Part shown: positions 52,642-62,171 of the stretch, one piece after another
Layout of the letters: each line of letters starts with the position of its first letter
How positions within the stretch are numbered: position 1 is the first letter of the stretch
Source: Palsa-1392 sp963819975
GTDB lineage: Bacteria > Verrucomicrobiota > Verrucomicrobiia > Chthoniobacterales > UBA10450
Assembly (NCBI GenBank): GCA_963819975.1
Contig: CAWFYE010000002.1
Coordinates: 434,001 to 498,000 of the forward strand
Direction: 5' to 3'
Length of the DNA: 64,000 nt
Position numbers and translations under genes: made by a program
The notes under the pieces: generated by a model
The model's database searches: none
What the model saw: the letters and a program-made list of their open reading frames with translations, nothing else
Told to the model about the DNA's origin: nothing

Positions 52642-55600
52642 CCAGGAAGACATGCGGCTGCAGCAGCGAGTCCTGCGGATGTTGCGAAGGCGTGGAAAGG
52701 CTAACCCCGGCGGAGACAATCAATCGACCCGGCCTGCCTGCGCTGAGTTATCGCGTCGGGACGCATGGACAATTTTTCGAAAGCATGCAGGCGCGACTTT
52801 CCGGCGTCGCTTTGCAAGCGCCGGGCGCCGATGGGCAAACGCTCGAAACCTTCCAACCGCTCACCGGCCTAACGACACGTGATTCAGGCGACCCTGCGAT
52901 CGCGCTCCTCGATGCTTGGGCCACGGTCGGCGACGTCCTGACTTTTTATCAGGAACGGATCGCGAATGAAGGGTACCTGCGCACGGCGACGGAACGCCGG
53001 TCTGTTTTGGAGTTAGCCCGACTGGTGGGTTACAACCTGCGGCCAGGAGTCGCCGCCACCGTCTACCTCGCTTACACCCTGGACGACAAGCAGGTCGATC
53101 CGGTTGAGATCCCTATTGGTTCCCGCGCGCAAAGCATCCCGGGCCCGGACGAGTTGCCGCAATCTTTCGAAACGAGCGAAGAGACGATCACCCGGAGTGA
53201 GTGGAACAACCTGCAACCGCGGCAACATCGCCCGCAAAAGATTGAATTCGGAACGGCGCTTTATCTCGACACGATTTTCGTGGCGGGTGCCAACACCAAC
53301 CTGAAGGCGGGTGATCTCCTCCTTCTGAAGTTTGGAAAAAAGGACGACGTCTTCGTGGTTCGCCGGGTGCGCGCGGTCGAGGGGCAATTTGCCGAGCAGC
53401 GCACGGCCATTCATCTCCAGCCTCTCGCGCCGCTTCTGGCCGCGGGTGTCCCCATTCTTTACCAGTTCATTACTACGGCTGACGCGATCGGCAGTGCCGG
53501 GGCGAAGCGCGGCGCGACCCGCGCCCGGGAGATCCTGGAAGGTGTGTTCCTGGGAGTTCCTTCCGATCCCGAGCAATGGAGTACTCTGCTCCTGAGAGCG
53601 AGCGATGAAGGCGGTCCGTTGCACGAGGCTATTGGCACGCTAGTGAAAGACTTGGAGGCGGCCTCGCAAAATCCTCCTCCAACGACCGCGCCGGCTGTGA
53701 CTTCGCCAGCCCAGTTTGTCACCAGCCTGCTCCAGCGCCGGATTCCGCAGCCGGCGAATTCGTTTCAGCTCTCACGCAACCCGCTCACCGCGCTGGCACC
53801 CGGCTCTGATGTGCATCCGCAATTGCTGCTGACCTTCGCGCCCGTTTTGCGGGATAGTTATTACAAGGCCTGGGAAGGTGCCAACGTCACGTCGCCTGGC
53901 ACAGCCCTTACCGGCCTCTTTGCCTTTCGCCTTTCGGCGCTGCTCTTTCACCCGGCGACGGACAAGGAAACGACGGTCGAGGGTAACAAGGTTTCACAAA
54001 AGCCATGGGAGCTTGACAGCAGCGAGGATGAAAATGGCCTTTACCTCGATCAGGCGCACGAGGCAATTCTGCCGGGCGGTTTCGTTTTGATTCAGAAAGG
54101 AAGTCTTGGACCTCGACTCGTTAGGCGAGTTTCCCAGGTCGACACTGCATCGCGCAACGCCTACGGAATGAGCGCCAAGACCACCCAATTGCTCTTCGAC
54201 ACCGCTTGGTGGAACGGGTCCAATGATTCGTTAGTCACGCTTCAGCGCACCCTGGTCCACGCTCAGAGTGAAGAGCTGACCTTGATCGAGCAGCCACTGA
54301 CGAAGCCGGTCGGCGGTCAGGAAATCGAGCTGGCCGGGCTCTTCCAGGAACTCACTTCCGGTCGCTGGGTCATCTTTTCCGGCGAGCGGGCCGACATTCC
54401 CGGGGTCACCGGGGTGCGCGCGAGCGAGCTGCACATGATCTCGGGCTTGCGGCATGACTACGACCCAACTCTGCCGGGCGACAAGACGCACACCACGCTT
54501 CTCCTCGCGACTAACCAAGGCCGCGGCCTAGCTTTCAGCTACAAGCGCGAGACGCTGGCCATTTTCGGCAACGTCGTGAAGGCGACCCATGGCGAAACCC
54601 GCCCCGAAACGCTCGGGAGCGGCGACGGCAGCCAGCCTTTCCAATCTTTCACGCTCAAACAGCCACCCCTCACTTTCGTGCCCGCGCCCACGCCCGGTGG
54701 AGTGGCGAGCACGCTCCACCTCTACGTCAACGACGTCGAGTGGCACGAAACCGACACGCTGGCCGGGCTGGGTCCGAAGGAGCGCCGTTTCACGACCAAA
54801 ACAAGCGATGACGGCCTAACGACAGTCATTTTTGGCGATGGCGCGCAGGGCGCGCGCCTTCCCACCGGCGTGGAAAATGTGAGGTCCGTTTACCGCAATG
54901 GAATCGGCCGGGCGGGAAACGTGCGCGCCGAGCAGATCAGTTTGCTGAATACGAAACCGCTCGGGGTCAAAAGCGTGCTCAATCCGCTGGCCGCGACTGG
55001 CGGCGCGGACAAGGAAGACCGTGACCAGGCGCGCGAAAACGCGCCGCTCGCGGTCACCTCCCTCGACCGTCTCGTCGGGCTGCAGGATTACACCGATTTC
55101 GCCCGCACCTTTGCCGGCATCGCCAAGGCCGACGCCCGCCGCCTAACGAACGGCCGGGAACAGCTCGTCCACGTCACGATCGCCGGCGCGGACGACATCG
55201 CGATCGATCCCACCTCCGATCTTTACCGCAACCTGCTCGCCGCGCTACGCAAGTATGGGGATGAAGCGCTCCCCATGAAAGTCGACCTGCGCGAGCTCAT
55301 CGCACTCGTCTTGAGCGCGAAGGTGCAGCTGGCGCCAGACCAGCTCTGGGAACCGGTGGCGGCGGCCATCCGCGATGCGCTCCTGGCAGCGTTTGGATTT
55401 CGCAAACGCGCCCTCGGCCAGCCGGCGCTGCTCTGCGAAATTATCAGCGTCATCCAGAATGTCCCGGGGGTTGCTTACGTCGATGTCGACGCTTTCGGCG
55501 GGATTCCGGAGAAGACCTCAGCCACCGATGCCAAGGGCTTGCCGACGAAGGAACGCCGCCTCCTCACTTTGGACGAATTGGCCTCGAAGGTGCAGACGAT

Positions 55601-55766
55601 CGTGGCCGGCGACGAAGGTAAAAACGGCGGTTCCAACGCACCGATTCCCGCAGCGCGGGTCGATGCCGGCCTGGCGGCATTTGAAAACGGCGCCCTGCGC
55701 CCGGCGCAGCTCGCGATTTTCGCGCCGACGGTTCCCGACACTCTCATCCTCAACCAAATCCCCTAA
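52638..55766 (+). CDS. Large baseplate wedge protein (Afp11/12-like)
   Basis: A 1042-residue 'putative baseplate assembly protein'. It starts with an unusual cysteine-rich tag (CGCSSESCGCCEG, residues 6-18). The wedge core follows: DPAIALLDAWATVGDVLTFYQERIANEGYLRTATERRSVLELARLVGY is diagnostic, then beta domains, and a baseplate-J-like C-terminal region (RDQARENAPLAVTSLDRLVGLQDYTDFARTFAGIAKADARR). The central 300 residues are an insert relative to the shorter first J-like gene. It builds the baseplate with Afp11. The N-terminal cysteines could bind metal or form disulfides. Confidence 0.88.
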   Translation: MTRKTCGCSSESCGCCEGVERLTPAETINRPGLPALSYRVGTHGQFFESMQARLSGVALQAPGADGQTLETFQPLTGLTTRDSGDPAIALLDAWATVGDVLTFYQERIANEGYLRTATERRSVLELARLVGYNLRPGVAATVYLAYTLDDKQVDPVEIPIGSRAQSIPGPDELPQSFETSEETITRSEWNNLQPRQHRPQKIEFGTALYLDTIFVAGANTNLKAGDLLLLKFGKKDDVFVVRRVRAVEGQFAEQRTAIHLQPLAPLLAAGVPILYQFITTADAIGSAGAKRGATRAREILEGVFLGVPSDPEQWSTLLLRASDEGGPLHEAIGTLVKDLEAASQNPPPTTAPAVTSPAQFVTSLLQRRIPQPANSFQLSRNPLTALAPGSDVHPQLLLTFAPVLRDSYYKAWEGANVTSPGTALTGLFAFRLSALLFHPATDKETTVEGNKVSQKPWELDSSEDENGLYLDQAHEAILPGGFVLIQKGSLGPRLVRRVSQVDTASRNAYGMSAKTTQLLFDTAWWNGSNDSLVTLQRTLVHAQSEELTLIEQPLTKPVGGQEIELAGLFQELTSGRWVIFSGERADIPGVTGVRASELHMISGLRHDYDPTLPGDKTHTTLLLATNQGRGLAFSYKRETLAIFGNVVKATHGETRPETLGSGDGSQPFQSFTLKQPPLTFVPAPTPGGVASTLHLYVNDVEWHETDTLAGLGPKERRFTTKTSDDGLTTVIFGDGAQGARLPTGVENVRSVYRNGIGRAGNVRAEQISLLNTKPLGVKSVLNPLAATGGADKEDRDQARENAPLAVTSLDRLVGLQDYTDFARTFAGIAKADARRLTNGREQLVHVTIAGADDIAIDPTSDLYRNLLAALRKYGDEALPMKVDLRELIALVLSAKVQLAPDQLWEPVAAAIRDALLAAFGFRKRALGQPALLCEIISVIQNVPGVAYVDVDAFGGIPEKTSATDAKGLPTKERRLLTLDELASKVQTIVAGDEGKNGGSNAPIPAARVDAGLAAFENGALRPAQLAIFAPTVPDTLILNQIP

Positions 55767-55771
55767 CGACG

Positions 55772-58039
55772 ATGCCCACAACCAATACACCAGATCCGCG
55801 CCGCGACCGGCTTTACCAATTGCTCCCGGCCATCTACCGGATGCGCGACGCGGAGGATGGATATCCCTTGCGCGCGCTCCTCCAGGTCATCGCGGAAGAG
55901 GTCAATGTCGTGGAGGACGACATCTCGCAGCTTTACGATAACTGGTTCATCGAGACGGCGGAGGACTGGGCGGTTCCGTATGTGGCCGATCTCATTGGTT
56001 ACCGGCCGGTGCTCGATGCTGGTTCGCCCGGCGCGACGAGCAGCGTCGAAGGCCGCGAGCTCAACCGGCTTCTTATCCCGCGCCGCGAAGTCGCGAACAC
56101 GATTCACAATCGGCGTCGCAAAGGCACGCTTGCCCTGCTCGAGATGCTCGCAAACGACGTTGCCGGCTGGCCGGCGCGCGCAGTCGAGTTTTTCAAACTT
56201 CTGGGCTGGAACCAGAACATCAATCACCTCTGGCTCGAGCGCGCCCAAAGCGTCGATGTGCGCCGCGTCGACGATCTTGATCTGATCGGCGGACCGTTCG
56301 ATCCTTTTGCTCGCAGCGTCGATGGGCGGCGGCTCAGCTCGCATCGCGCCCAGGGGCGTTACAACATTCCGTCGGTTGGTCTTTTTGTCTGGCGCCTCAA
56401 ATCTTATTCGGTCACGCATTCCTCGGCCTTCTGCGCGGAAGGGATGGGGCCGAATTGTTTCAGCTTCAGCGTCCTCGGGCAGGACGCGTCGCTTTACGTC
56501 AAACCGGAACCCGAACCCGCGCCGACTCACATCGCGGAGGAATTGAATCTGCCCGGGCCAATTCGGCGCCGCGCTTTCGGCAAGGACAAGAGCGCCTACT
56601 ACGACGCGGCCAAGAGTCTCGTCATCTGGGCGGAAGGCTGGGCGGGATTTGAAGGAGACGAACCGGTTCCGGCGGAGTTGATCGTCCCGGCCGATTTATC
56701 CGGTTGGCAATATGCGCCGGCCGCGAAACAGATCGCGGTCGATCCCGTCCTCGGCCGGCTCGCCTTTCCCATCGGGCAACTGCCCCGGCAAGGCGTGAAA
56801 GTCTCCTATCATTACGCCTTCAGTGCCGACATGGGCGGAGGCGAATACTCGCGGCAGCTCTTCGAGCCTGCGCCGCGGGCAACACTCGTGCCCGATCCGC
56901 AGGACGAGAGCAAGACGGTCCCGCAAAGCGTGCCCGCCACTTTTTATTTCGTCGGGACCGATCAGGAATTCGCTCACATCGGTGACGCGCTGGCGCGCTG
57001 GAATGAGGACAAGCCTAACGACGCGGTGATCGAGCTGACGGACAGCGCCGTTTACGTCGAGCCGCTCGCGATTGAGTTGGCGGCCGAGCAAACCCTGCAG
57101 CTCCGCGCCAAAAACGGCACCCGCCCGGTCATTCGCCTGCTCGATTGGCAGACGGAATTACCGGACGCGCTCTCTGTTTTCATGGAACCTCGCAGCCGGT
57201 TTACGCTCGACGGGTTGCTTGTCACCGGCCGTTCCTTGCACGTGCACGGCCCCGTTCCCGAAACCCCGGAAGACCCGCGCGCACCTGTTTGCGGATCGGA
57301 ACTTGTCATCCGGCACTGCACGCTTGTGCCGGGCTGGGGGATCGATTGCGATTGCGAGCCGAAACGTCCGGCGGAGCCAAGCCTGGAGCTTTACCAGATT
57401 CGCGCCCGCGTCCGAATCGAACACAGCATCGTCGGCTCGATCCAGGTTCACGAAGACGAGGTCAATCTCGATCCGATTCCGCTCTCCATCACCGACAGTA
57501 TTCTCGATGCCACCTCGGCTGAGCGAGAAGCGATCGGTTCACCAGGCTATGCCGTGGCGCATGCTTGCCTAACGATTAAGCGTTCTACCGTTTTCGGAAT
57601 CGTCGATGTCCATGCGGTCGAGCTCGCGGAAGACTCGATCTTTTCCGCCTGCCTGAACGTGGCGCGGCGCCAACTAGGCTGCATGAGTTTTTGCTCCGTC
57701 CCGCCGGGTTGCCGGACGCCGCGCCGCTATCGTTGCCAGCCGGATCTCGTCATTCAGGCGGTGAAAGAAAAGCGGCTCGATCCCGCGAAAGAGGCTGCGC
57801 AAAGCGAGTCCGAAACGCGCCGCGTCCGACCGCAATTCACCAGCCACAGCTACGGCAATTCGGGCTATGCCCAGCTCGCCCTCACCTGCGCCGACGAGAT
57901 CAAGCGCGGCGCGACCGACGAGTCGGAGATGGGCGCTTTCCACGATCTTTTTCAACCACAACGCGAAGCCAATCTTCGGGCGCGCCTCGAGGAATTCACC
58001 CCGGCCGGCATGGATGCGGCCATCATTTTCGTTAACTGA
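55772..58039 (+). CDS. Tail protein I-like wedge with beta-helical C-terminus
   Basis: A 755-residue protein. The N-terminal 200 residues (DRLYQLLPAIYRMRDAEDGYPLRALLQVIAEEVNVVEDDISQLYDNWFIETAEDWAVPYVADLIGYRP; RREVANTIHNRRRKGT) match the phage tail protein I-like module of eCIS and R-type tails. The remainder is beta-rich, with a right-handed beta-helix-like region (LQLRAKNGTRPVIRLLD, FTLDGLLVTGRSLHVHG, ELVIRHCTLVPGWG, SIVGSIQVHEDE), which suggests a receptor-binding or fibre-like role. It also contains several Cys near residues 630-650 (CMSFCSVPPGCR). This gene may substitute for a separate tail fibre. Confidence 0.82.
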   Translation: MPTTNTPDPRRDRLYQLLPAIYRMRDAEDGYPLRALLQVIAEEVNVVEDDISQLYDNWFIETAEDWAVPYVADLIGYRPVLDAGSPGATSSVEGRELNRLLIPRREVANTIHNRRRKGTLALLEMLANDVAGWPARAVEFFKLLGWNQNINHLWLERAQSVDVRRVDDLDLIGGPFDPFARSVDGRRLSSHRAQGRYNIPSVGLFVWRLKSYSVTHSSAFCAEGMGPNCFSFSVLGQDASLYVKPEPEPAPTHIAEELNLPGPIRRRAFGKDKSAYYDAAKSLVIWAEGWAGFEGDEPVPAELIVPADLSGWQYAPAAKQIAVDPVLGRLAFPIGQLPRQGVKVSYHYAFSADMGGGEYSRQLFEPAPRATLVPDPQDESKTVPQSVPATFYFVGTDQEFAHIGDALARWNEDKPNDAVIELTDSAVYVEPLAIELAAEQTLQLRAKNGTRPVIRLLDWQTELPDALSVFMEPRSRFTLDGLLVTGRSLHVHGPVPETPEDPRAPVCGSELVIRHCTLVPGWGIDCDCEPKRPAEPSLELYQIRARVRIEHSIVGSIQVHEDEVNLDPIPLSITDSILDATSAEREAIGSPGYAVAHACLTIKRSTVFGIVDVHAVELAEDSIFSACLNVARRQLGCMSFCSVPPGCRTPRRYRCQPDLVIQAVKEKRLDPAKEAAQSESETRRVRPQFTSHSYGNSGYAQLALTCADEIKRGATDESEMGAFHDLFQPQREANLRARLEEFTPAGMDAAIIFVN

Positions 58040-58072
58040 CCGAACCGTTCCAAAATAGCAAAAGAGGACACT

Positions 58073-59779
58073 ATGAAAGGCGACTTCACCCGAGACACAT
58101 TTGATCCAGCCAAGCATTTCAGCCGCGTCCTGATGCAGCAGGGCCGCGTCACCGTAGACGCAGATTTCAACGAGCAAGCCGCTATCCTCCTCCATTACGT
58201 CCGGGCCCTGGCGCGGGATCTCATCGGGCCCTACGCGGGACCGGTCGAGAACGGCGGATTCGTTCTCCGGGTCGACGACCAGACCGGTCTGCAGATCGGC
58301 GCGGGGCGCTATTATGTCGACGGCATTTTGGTCGAGAACGAAATCGAGTGCGACTACGACGCGCAGCCGAATTATTCCCTGCCCGAGGGCGACCCATTCC
58401 AGGCGGAATTGCAAAAACCGAGCGGGGAGGAGTTCTGGCTTTATCTCGACGTCTGGGAACGCCACGTCACCGCGCTCGATGACGACAGTATCCGCGAGAA
58501 GGCGCTCGGTGGTCCCGACACCTGCACCCGTTCGAAAATCGTCTGGCAGGTGAAGGCCCTGGCCGTCGAGACCGCACAAAAGGGAGCGGCCGATAAAATT
58601 AAGAAGCTAAAGGCCGAGCAGGCGAAGGTGAAAAAAGCTGCCGACGCGGCCGAAGGTCCGCTCAAGGAAGAACTGCAGGCGAAACTGAAGGAGCTCGATG
58701 CGGCCATCGCCGCGGCCAGCAAAGACGGAACCGCCAAAGAGATGGCCTGCGACACACCGCTCGCCGATCTGGTCGGCCTCGGGGCGGCTGCGCTCGCGGC
58801 TCGCATCGATCCCGGCCAGCAGGTGGTAGACGCTTGCATCACTCCGCCGGAATCAAAATATCGCGGGACCGAGAATCAGCTTTACCGGGTGGAAATTCAC
58901 GATGGTGGCGCGGCGGGCGAAGCGACCTTCAAATGGTCGCGCGACAACGGCAGCGCCGAAACCGCCTGGCTTAGCACCTCTGGGAATGACCTGGAAGTGG
59001 CCAGCACCCGTGGCTTCTGCGCGGGCGATTGGATCGAGCTGAGCTACGATGACCTGGAACTGCACGGCCAGACCGGAGTGCTCGTTAGGCTGGCGCAAGT
59101 CGAGGGCGGTGTCCTCTCAGTCGATCCCGCCTCCCTCCCGGCTGGCGACAGCCTCGTCTGGCCGGAAAAAACGAATCCGAGGATCCGGCGCTGGAACCAA
59201 AGCGAAAGGATCCGGCGCTGGAACCAAAGCGAAACTGAGGACATTGCGTTTTCAGGTGGCGTCGTTCCCGTTTCCGAACCAACCGCGCAGGATGATGCCT
59301 GGATCGATCTGGAAGATGGAATCCAGATCCAGTTTGGCGCGAACGGAGTCTATCGGAGCGGCGACTATTGGCTCATCCCGGCCCGCGTCGCCACGGGCGG
59401 GATCGAATGGCCCCTAACGACTGACGCAAACGATGAAACCGTCGCCAGCCTGCTTCCGCCGCGAGGCGTTGCGCATCACTTTGCGCCCCTCGGCTTTGTC
59501 AGTTGGAGCGATGAAAAATGGCAGATCCGGCCATGCCAGTGCGATTTCGAGCCGCTCAGCAGCTGCTTCGTTCGCGCCGCCGCCGACGCAACCAAGCCCC
59601 CTCATGTCGTCTCGCCCGCCAGCCCACCCAAGACGGCTCCCGGCGCCGTCGTCGCCACACCCTCAAAGGTCACGGCCACACCAAGCCGGGTCACAACGAC
59701 ACCGCCGAAGGTTACCGCCGTGGCCGGCACTGCGGCGAAGAAAACCGTTGCCTCGCGAAAGAAAAAGCCCACACCCTGA
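58073..59779 (+). CDS. DUF6519 eCIS-associated protein, last gene of operon
   Basis: A 568-residue protein. KGDFTRDTFDPAKHFSRVLMQQGRVTVDADFNEQ is the DUF6519 start. A coiled-coil segment (about 165-230; KIKKLKAEQAKVKKAADAA) and a beta-rich middle follow. Near residue 370 a 27-bp unit is duplicated in tandem (59180-59233), giving the peptide RIRRWNQSE twice. The last 60 residues are Thr/Pro/Lys/Ala-rich repeats (ATPSKVTATPSRVTT) and end in a basic tail. AGAGGAC six bases upstream of the ATG is a good ribosome binding site. DUF6519 proteins occur with eCIS and other phage-tail-like loci; their exact role is unknown, perhaps a distal fibre or collar. Confidence 0.82.
   Translation: MKGDFTRDTFDPAKHFSRVLMQQGRVTVDADFNEQAAILLHYVRALARDLIGPYAGPVENGGFVLRVDDQTGLQIGAGRYYVDGILVENEIECDYDAQPNYSLPEGDPFQAELQKPSGEEFWLYLDVWERHVTALDDDSIREKALGGPDTCTRSKIVWQVKALAVETAQKGAADKIKKLKAEQAKVKKAADAAEGPLKEELQAKLKELDAAIAAASKDGTAKEMACDTPLADLVGLGAAALAARIDPGQQVVDACITPPESKYRGTENQLYRVEIHDGGAAGEATFKWSRDNGSAETAWLSTSGNDLEVASTRGFCAGDWIELSYDDLELHGQTGVLVRLAQVEGGVLSVDPASLPAGDSLVWPEKTNPRIRRWNQSERIRRWNQSETEDIAFSGGVVPVSEPTAQDDAWIDLEDGIQIQFGANGVYRSGDYWLIPARVATGGIEWPLTTDANDETVASLLPPRGVAHHFAPLGFVSWSDEKWQIRPCQCDFEPLSSCFVRAAADATKPPHVVSPASPPKTAPGAVVATPSKVTATPSRVTTTPPKVTAVAGTAAKKTVASRKKKPTP
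59180..59233 (+). repeat. 27-bp tandem duplication inside the DUF6519 gene
   Basis: Two adjacent exact copies of a 27-bp unit (59180-59206, 59207-59233), each starting AGGATCCGGCGCTGGAACC. The frame is kept and nine residues are repeated. The exactness suggests a recent replication slip. Confidence 0.85.
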
Positions 59780-59981
59780 GCTGGAAAACAGTGGCGAAGA
59801 AGGTTGGGCGAAAGCCTGAACGACGCCCTATGCCAGGCATCCACGAACTCTCGCGACAGGTTTCAGCGGTCAAAAGCCGCAGAGTATCGACATTGTCGAA
59901 GATTGATGCAATCGAACGCCTAGTCATCGGATTCGGGCTGCTCCCCGTGTCCTACCTGCTCCCCCATTTTGGCGAACGCCA

Positions 59982-60890
59982 ATGCAGATAAGGCAAGCTC
60001 CCGAAGCCTCGGCGCCTCCCCAGCTCGACAAGCCGATAGAGACGTTGTCCGGGACCAGTGTTCATATCGCGCCGCCCATAACGGTGAAGAGAATGGCGGC
60101 GAAACTTGGACTCAAGCCGCATCAAATCATCCAAGAGCTCATGTTAGTCGACATTTTCGTCCAAGCTGATGAGGCGATTCCCGCTGAAGTAGCAGCCACA
60201 GTTGCGGCCAAGCACGGTTTCATTCTGAAAGACCGTCCGGTATCGGCTGTAGGCGAATTGGAACATCGTTGCTTCCCTCCGCACCGCCCGGCTGAAACTG
60301 CCTCTCGTCGGGAACTAACGCTAGGAGAGGTATTGTGCGAGTTGAATGCAACGATTCTCGTATTCCTGCGGGCCGCGGATGCGCTTGCTTCCGCGCTGAG
60401 TGCCCAGGCAGAGCTGGATTGGTCTCCAGCCGTCATTGCTCTATGCAAGGCTTTCGAGCTCGAGACTGTAGATCGGATTCTATTGCCGCTTCGTTTGAAG
60501 TCTGCCGGCTTAGACTTGCGGAATGATATTCCGGACAAGGATCTCGGCCGGGTAACAAAATATTGTTCTTCGCCGACCGCGCGCCCTCCGGAATTGGGGA
60601 CATTGGGCCGTTTCTTAAGTACGGCGATTCACAGCCGCGAAAGACGGAAATCCAGCGTACAGATCCGGACATTTTATGAAGTTGTCTCACTCTGGCCCCG
60701 ATCCCGCTGGATTGTAGATAAAGAGGGTCTTCCGGCAGGCCTGGAGCGTCTCACGACCGACTTCCGAAATCGGGCTGCCCATATCGAAAGGATGACGGAA
60801 GAGGAATTTCATGGTTGTAGCGCGTTCCTCCGGGAGCGGCCTCAGGAGCTTATCATCAAGCTGTTCGTTGCGACGGACGCCGCCGCTTAG
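59982..60890 (+). CDS. IF2_N-like domain fused to HEPN-like protein
   Basis: A 302-residue protein. Residues about 33-83 resemble the IF2_N winged module of translation initiation factor 2 (VKRMAAKLGLKPHQIIQELMLVDIF, then AAKHGFIL). The C-terminal 200 residues are helical, and residues 262-267 form FRNRAAH, an R-x4-H motif of HEPN-type ribonucleases, with surrounding SRERRKSSVQIRTFYEV. HEPN proteins are common in defence and toxin systems. Which RNA it acts on, if any, is unknown, and no antitoxin-like gene is adjacent. It follows the eCIS operon by 200 bp and appears less GC-rich, so it may be an independent passenger. Confidence 0.6.
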   Translation: MQIRQAPEASAPPQLDKPIETLSGTSVHIAPPITVKRMAAKLGLKPHQIIQELMLVDIFVQADEAIPAEVAATVAAKHGFILKDRPVSAVGELEHRCFPPHRPAETASRRELTLGEVLCELNATILVFLRAADALASALSAQAELDWSPAVIALCKAFELETVDRILLPLRLKSAGLDLRNDIPDKDLGRVTKYCSSPTARPPELGTLGRFLSTAIHSRERRKSSVQIRTFYEVVSLWPRSRWIVDKEGLPAGLERLTTDFRNRAAHIERMTEEEFHGCSAFLRERPQELIIKLFVATDAAA

Positions 60891-61085
60891 TGTCGTCAGA
60901 CGATCGAGTGCTCGCCAATTCAGTAGCTTCGGCATTCCCCGCTTCGCCGCGCGCATTACGAAAGCGACTCAGATGCATCAGAATCTTCGAGGCGGGAACG
61001 TTTCGGATGTTTTAGTCGGGCACGGGCGCGAACTCTAACGAGAGCTTATGGACTGCTGGGTTGAAAACCCGGTCGGCAATTCGCC

Positions 61086-61520
61086 TTAACCGATCAACGC
61101 CTTTACCCGTTGGACGGTGGAAACACCTTTGCTGGCGATCGTTGCCGCATTTCGGACCGACTGGCCCGATTTCAATAGGCGGACGATGTCCCTGTGTTTC
61201 TGGAGAAACTCCTTCGGCGACACAGTCGTTCCTGCGGGCCGGCCAAGCTTCTGACCGCGGCGCCTCGCTTCTGCCAGCCCGGAGGCGATGCGGGCTCTCA
61301 GCACTTCCAGCTCGCTGCGCGCCATCTCAGCAAGAAGGGCGAGCATGATGCCAGCGACCGGGTTGCGCTTGCCGCTCGGCAGCAACGTCTCGATGCCTTG
61401 GGCGTGCCAGTAGAGGGAAACTCCGTGTTGCTCCAGGGTTTCGACGAACTTGTGCGTCACGCTATTCCGGCGCCCGAGGTTCGCGAGGTCAAGTCGGCAA
61501 AAGAAGCAGCGTCGGAACAA
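61086..61520 (-). pseudogene. Truncated serine recombinase
   Basis: A 144-residue fragment of a resolvase/invertase. The remaining part covers the end of the catalytic domain (DLANLGRRNSVTHKFVETLEQHGVSLYWH; IMLALLAEMARSELEVLRARIASGLAEARRRGQKLGRP) and the DNA-binding helix-turn-helix (QSVRNAATIASKGVSTVQRV). The N-terminal part with the catalytic serine is missing, and an in-frame stop lies two codons upstream of the TTG used as start. The gene is therefore inactive. It is 0.6 kb from the right island repeat and may be a relic of a mobile element. Confidence 0.78.
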
Positions 61521-61716
61521 CTCTCAGCCCGAGACGTTTCGGAAGCGGAAGAACTGAGCAGGTTTCAGGATAGTGAACCTCTCTTGGCTCAGATGATGCC
61601 CGACCTCGTGGAACTCAACCGATTGCAAGATTCGACCCGTCCCCCCAACCCAGTGCCTAATGATGGCTCGCTCGTAGTCCTTGCCGCGGCTCGTGGTGTT
61701 TGTTGCCTCGATCGTA

Positions 61717-62073
61717 ATGAGTTCGCCCGTGCTTGCCCTTTTAGCGTTAGCGGCCGGAGTCGGCGGAATCATGATGGCCATTGCGGCGGTTAAAGAAAGT
61801 GAAGCAGAGGACGTGCCGCTTCCTCGTCGGCTTGAGCTCCTGACGGACGCTTACCCGAAGGCTTTTAATCGGGCTATCGGCGTGTGCTTTGAAATTAATC
61901 ATGAGCTTCCGCGCGAATTCGACATTTCAGACCTCGCAGCGATAAAAACGGCGATTTTGAAGACCCATGAACGATATTCCAACTTGACCATGAAATTCGT
62001 CGGCCCTTCTATGATTGGCGCGCCAAGGCCTGGAGGCGTTACCCCGTGCTCGCAAACGTCCGCGGGCACCTGA
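61717..62073 (+). CDS. Small hypothetical protein with membrane segment
   Basis: A 118-residue frame. The N-terminus has a clear membrane helix (VLALLALAAGVGGIMMAIAAV), then a soluble helical part (LELLTDAYPKAFNRAIGVCFEINHELP). It ends 38 bp before the right attachment repeat. The shift to another frame near 62007 (FYDWRAKAWRRYP) also looks protein-like, so the 3' end could be frameshifted or cut by the island boundary. No family recognised. Low certainty. Confidence 0.4.
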   Translation: MSSPVLALLALAAGVGGIMMAIAAVKESEAEDVPLPRRLELLTDAYPKAFNRAIGVCFEINHELPREFDISDLAAIKTAILKTHERYSNLTMKFVGPSMIGAPRPGGVTPCSQTSAGT

Positions 62074-62111
62074 TGAGACAGGGCAAACGCAGAAGTCGTC
62101 CCCGTTTACGG

Positions 62112-62138
62112 GTGGTTCGAATCCACTCCTGCCCACCA
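62112..62138 (+). repeat. Right attachment repeat (tRNA-Tyr 3' end copy)
   Basis: An exact copy of the last 27 nt of tRNA-Tyr, including T-arm, acceptor strand and CCA. No other tRNA features precede it, so it is not a gene. It marks the right edge of the island. Confidence 0.88.
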
Positions 62139-62171
62139 TCTTTCACTGGAAAAGTCTCGCGGCGCGCGAGC

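Noticed and set aside
58588..58760. Possible separate ruler/tape-measure gene
   Set aside because: The coiled-coil segment is within DUF6519 and is only about 60 residues, much too short for a tape measure.
62007..62111. Tyrosine integrase C-terminus next to attR
   Set aside because: The frame reading FYDWRAKAWRRYP has no R-H-R-Y catalytic pattern.
62112..62138. Second tRNA-Tyr gene
   Set aside because: Only the last 27 nt are present; no anticodon arm or 5' acceptor strand precedes it.
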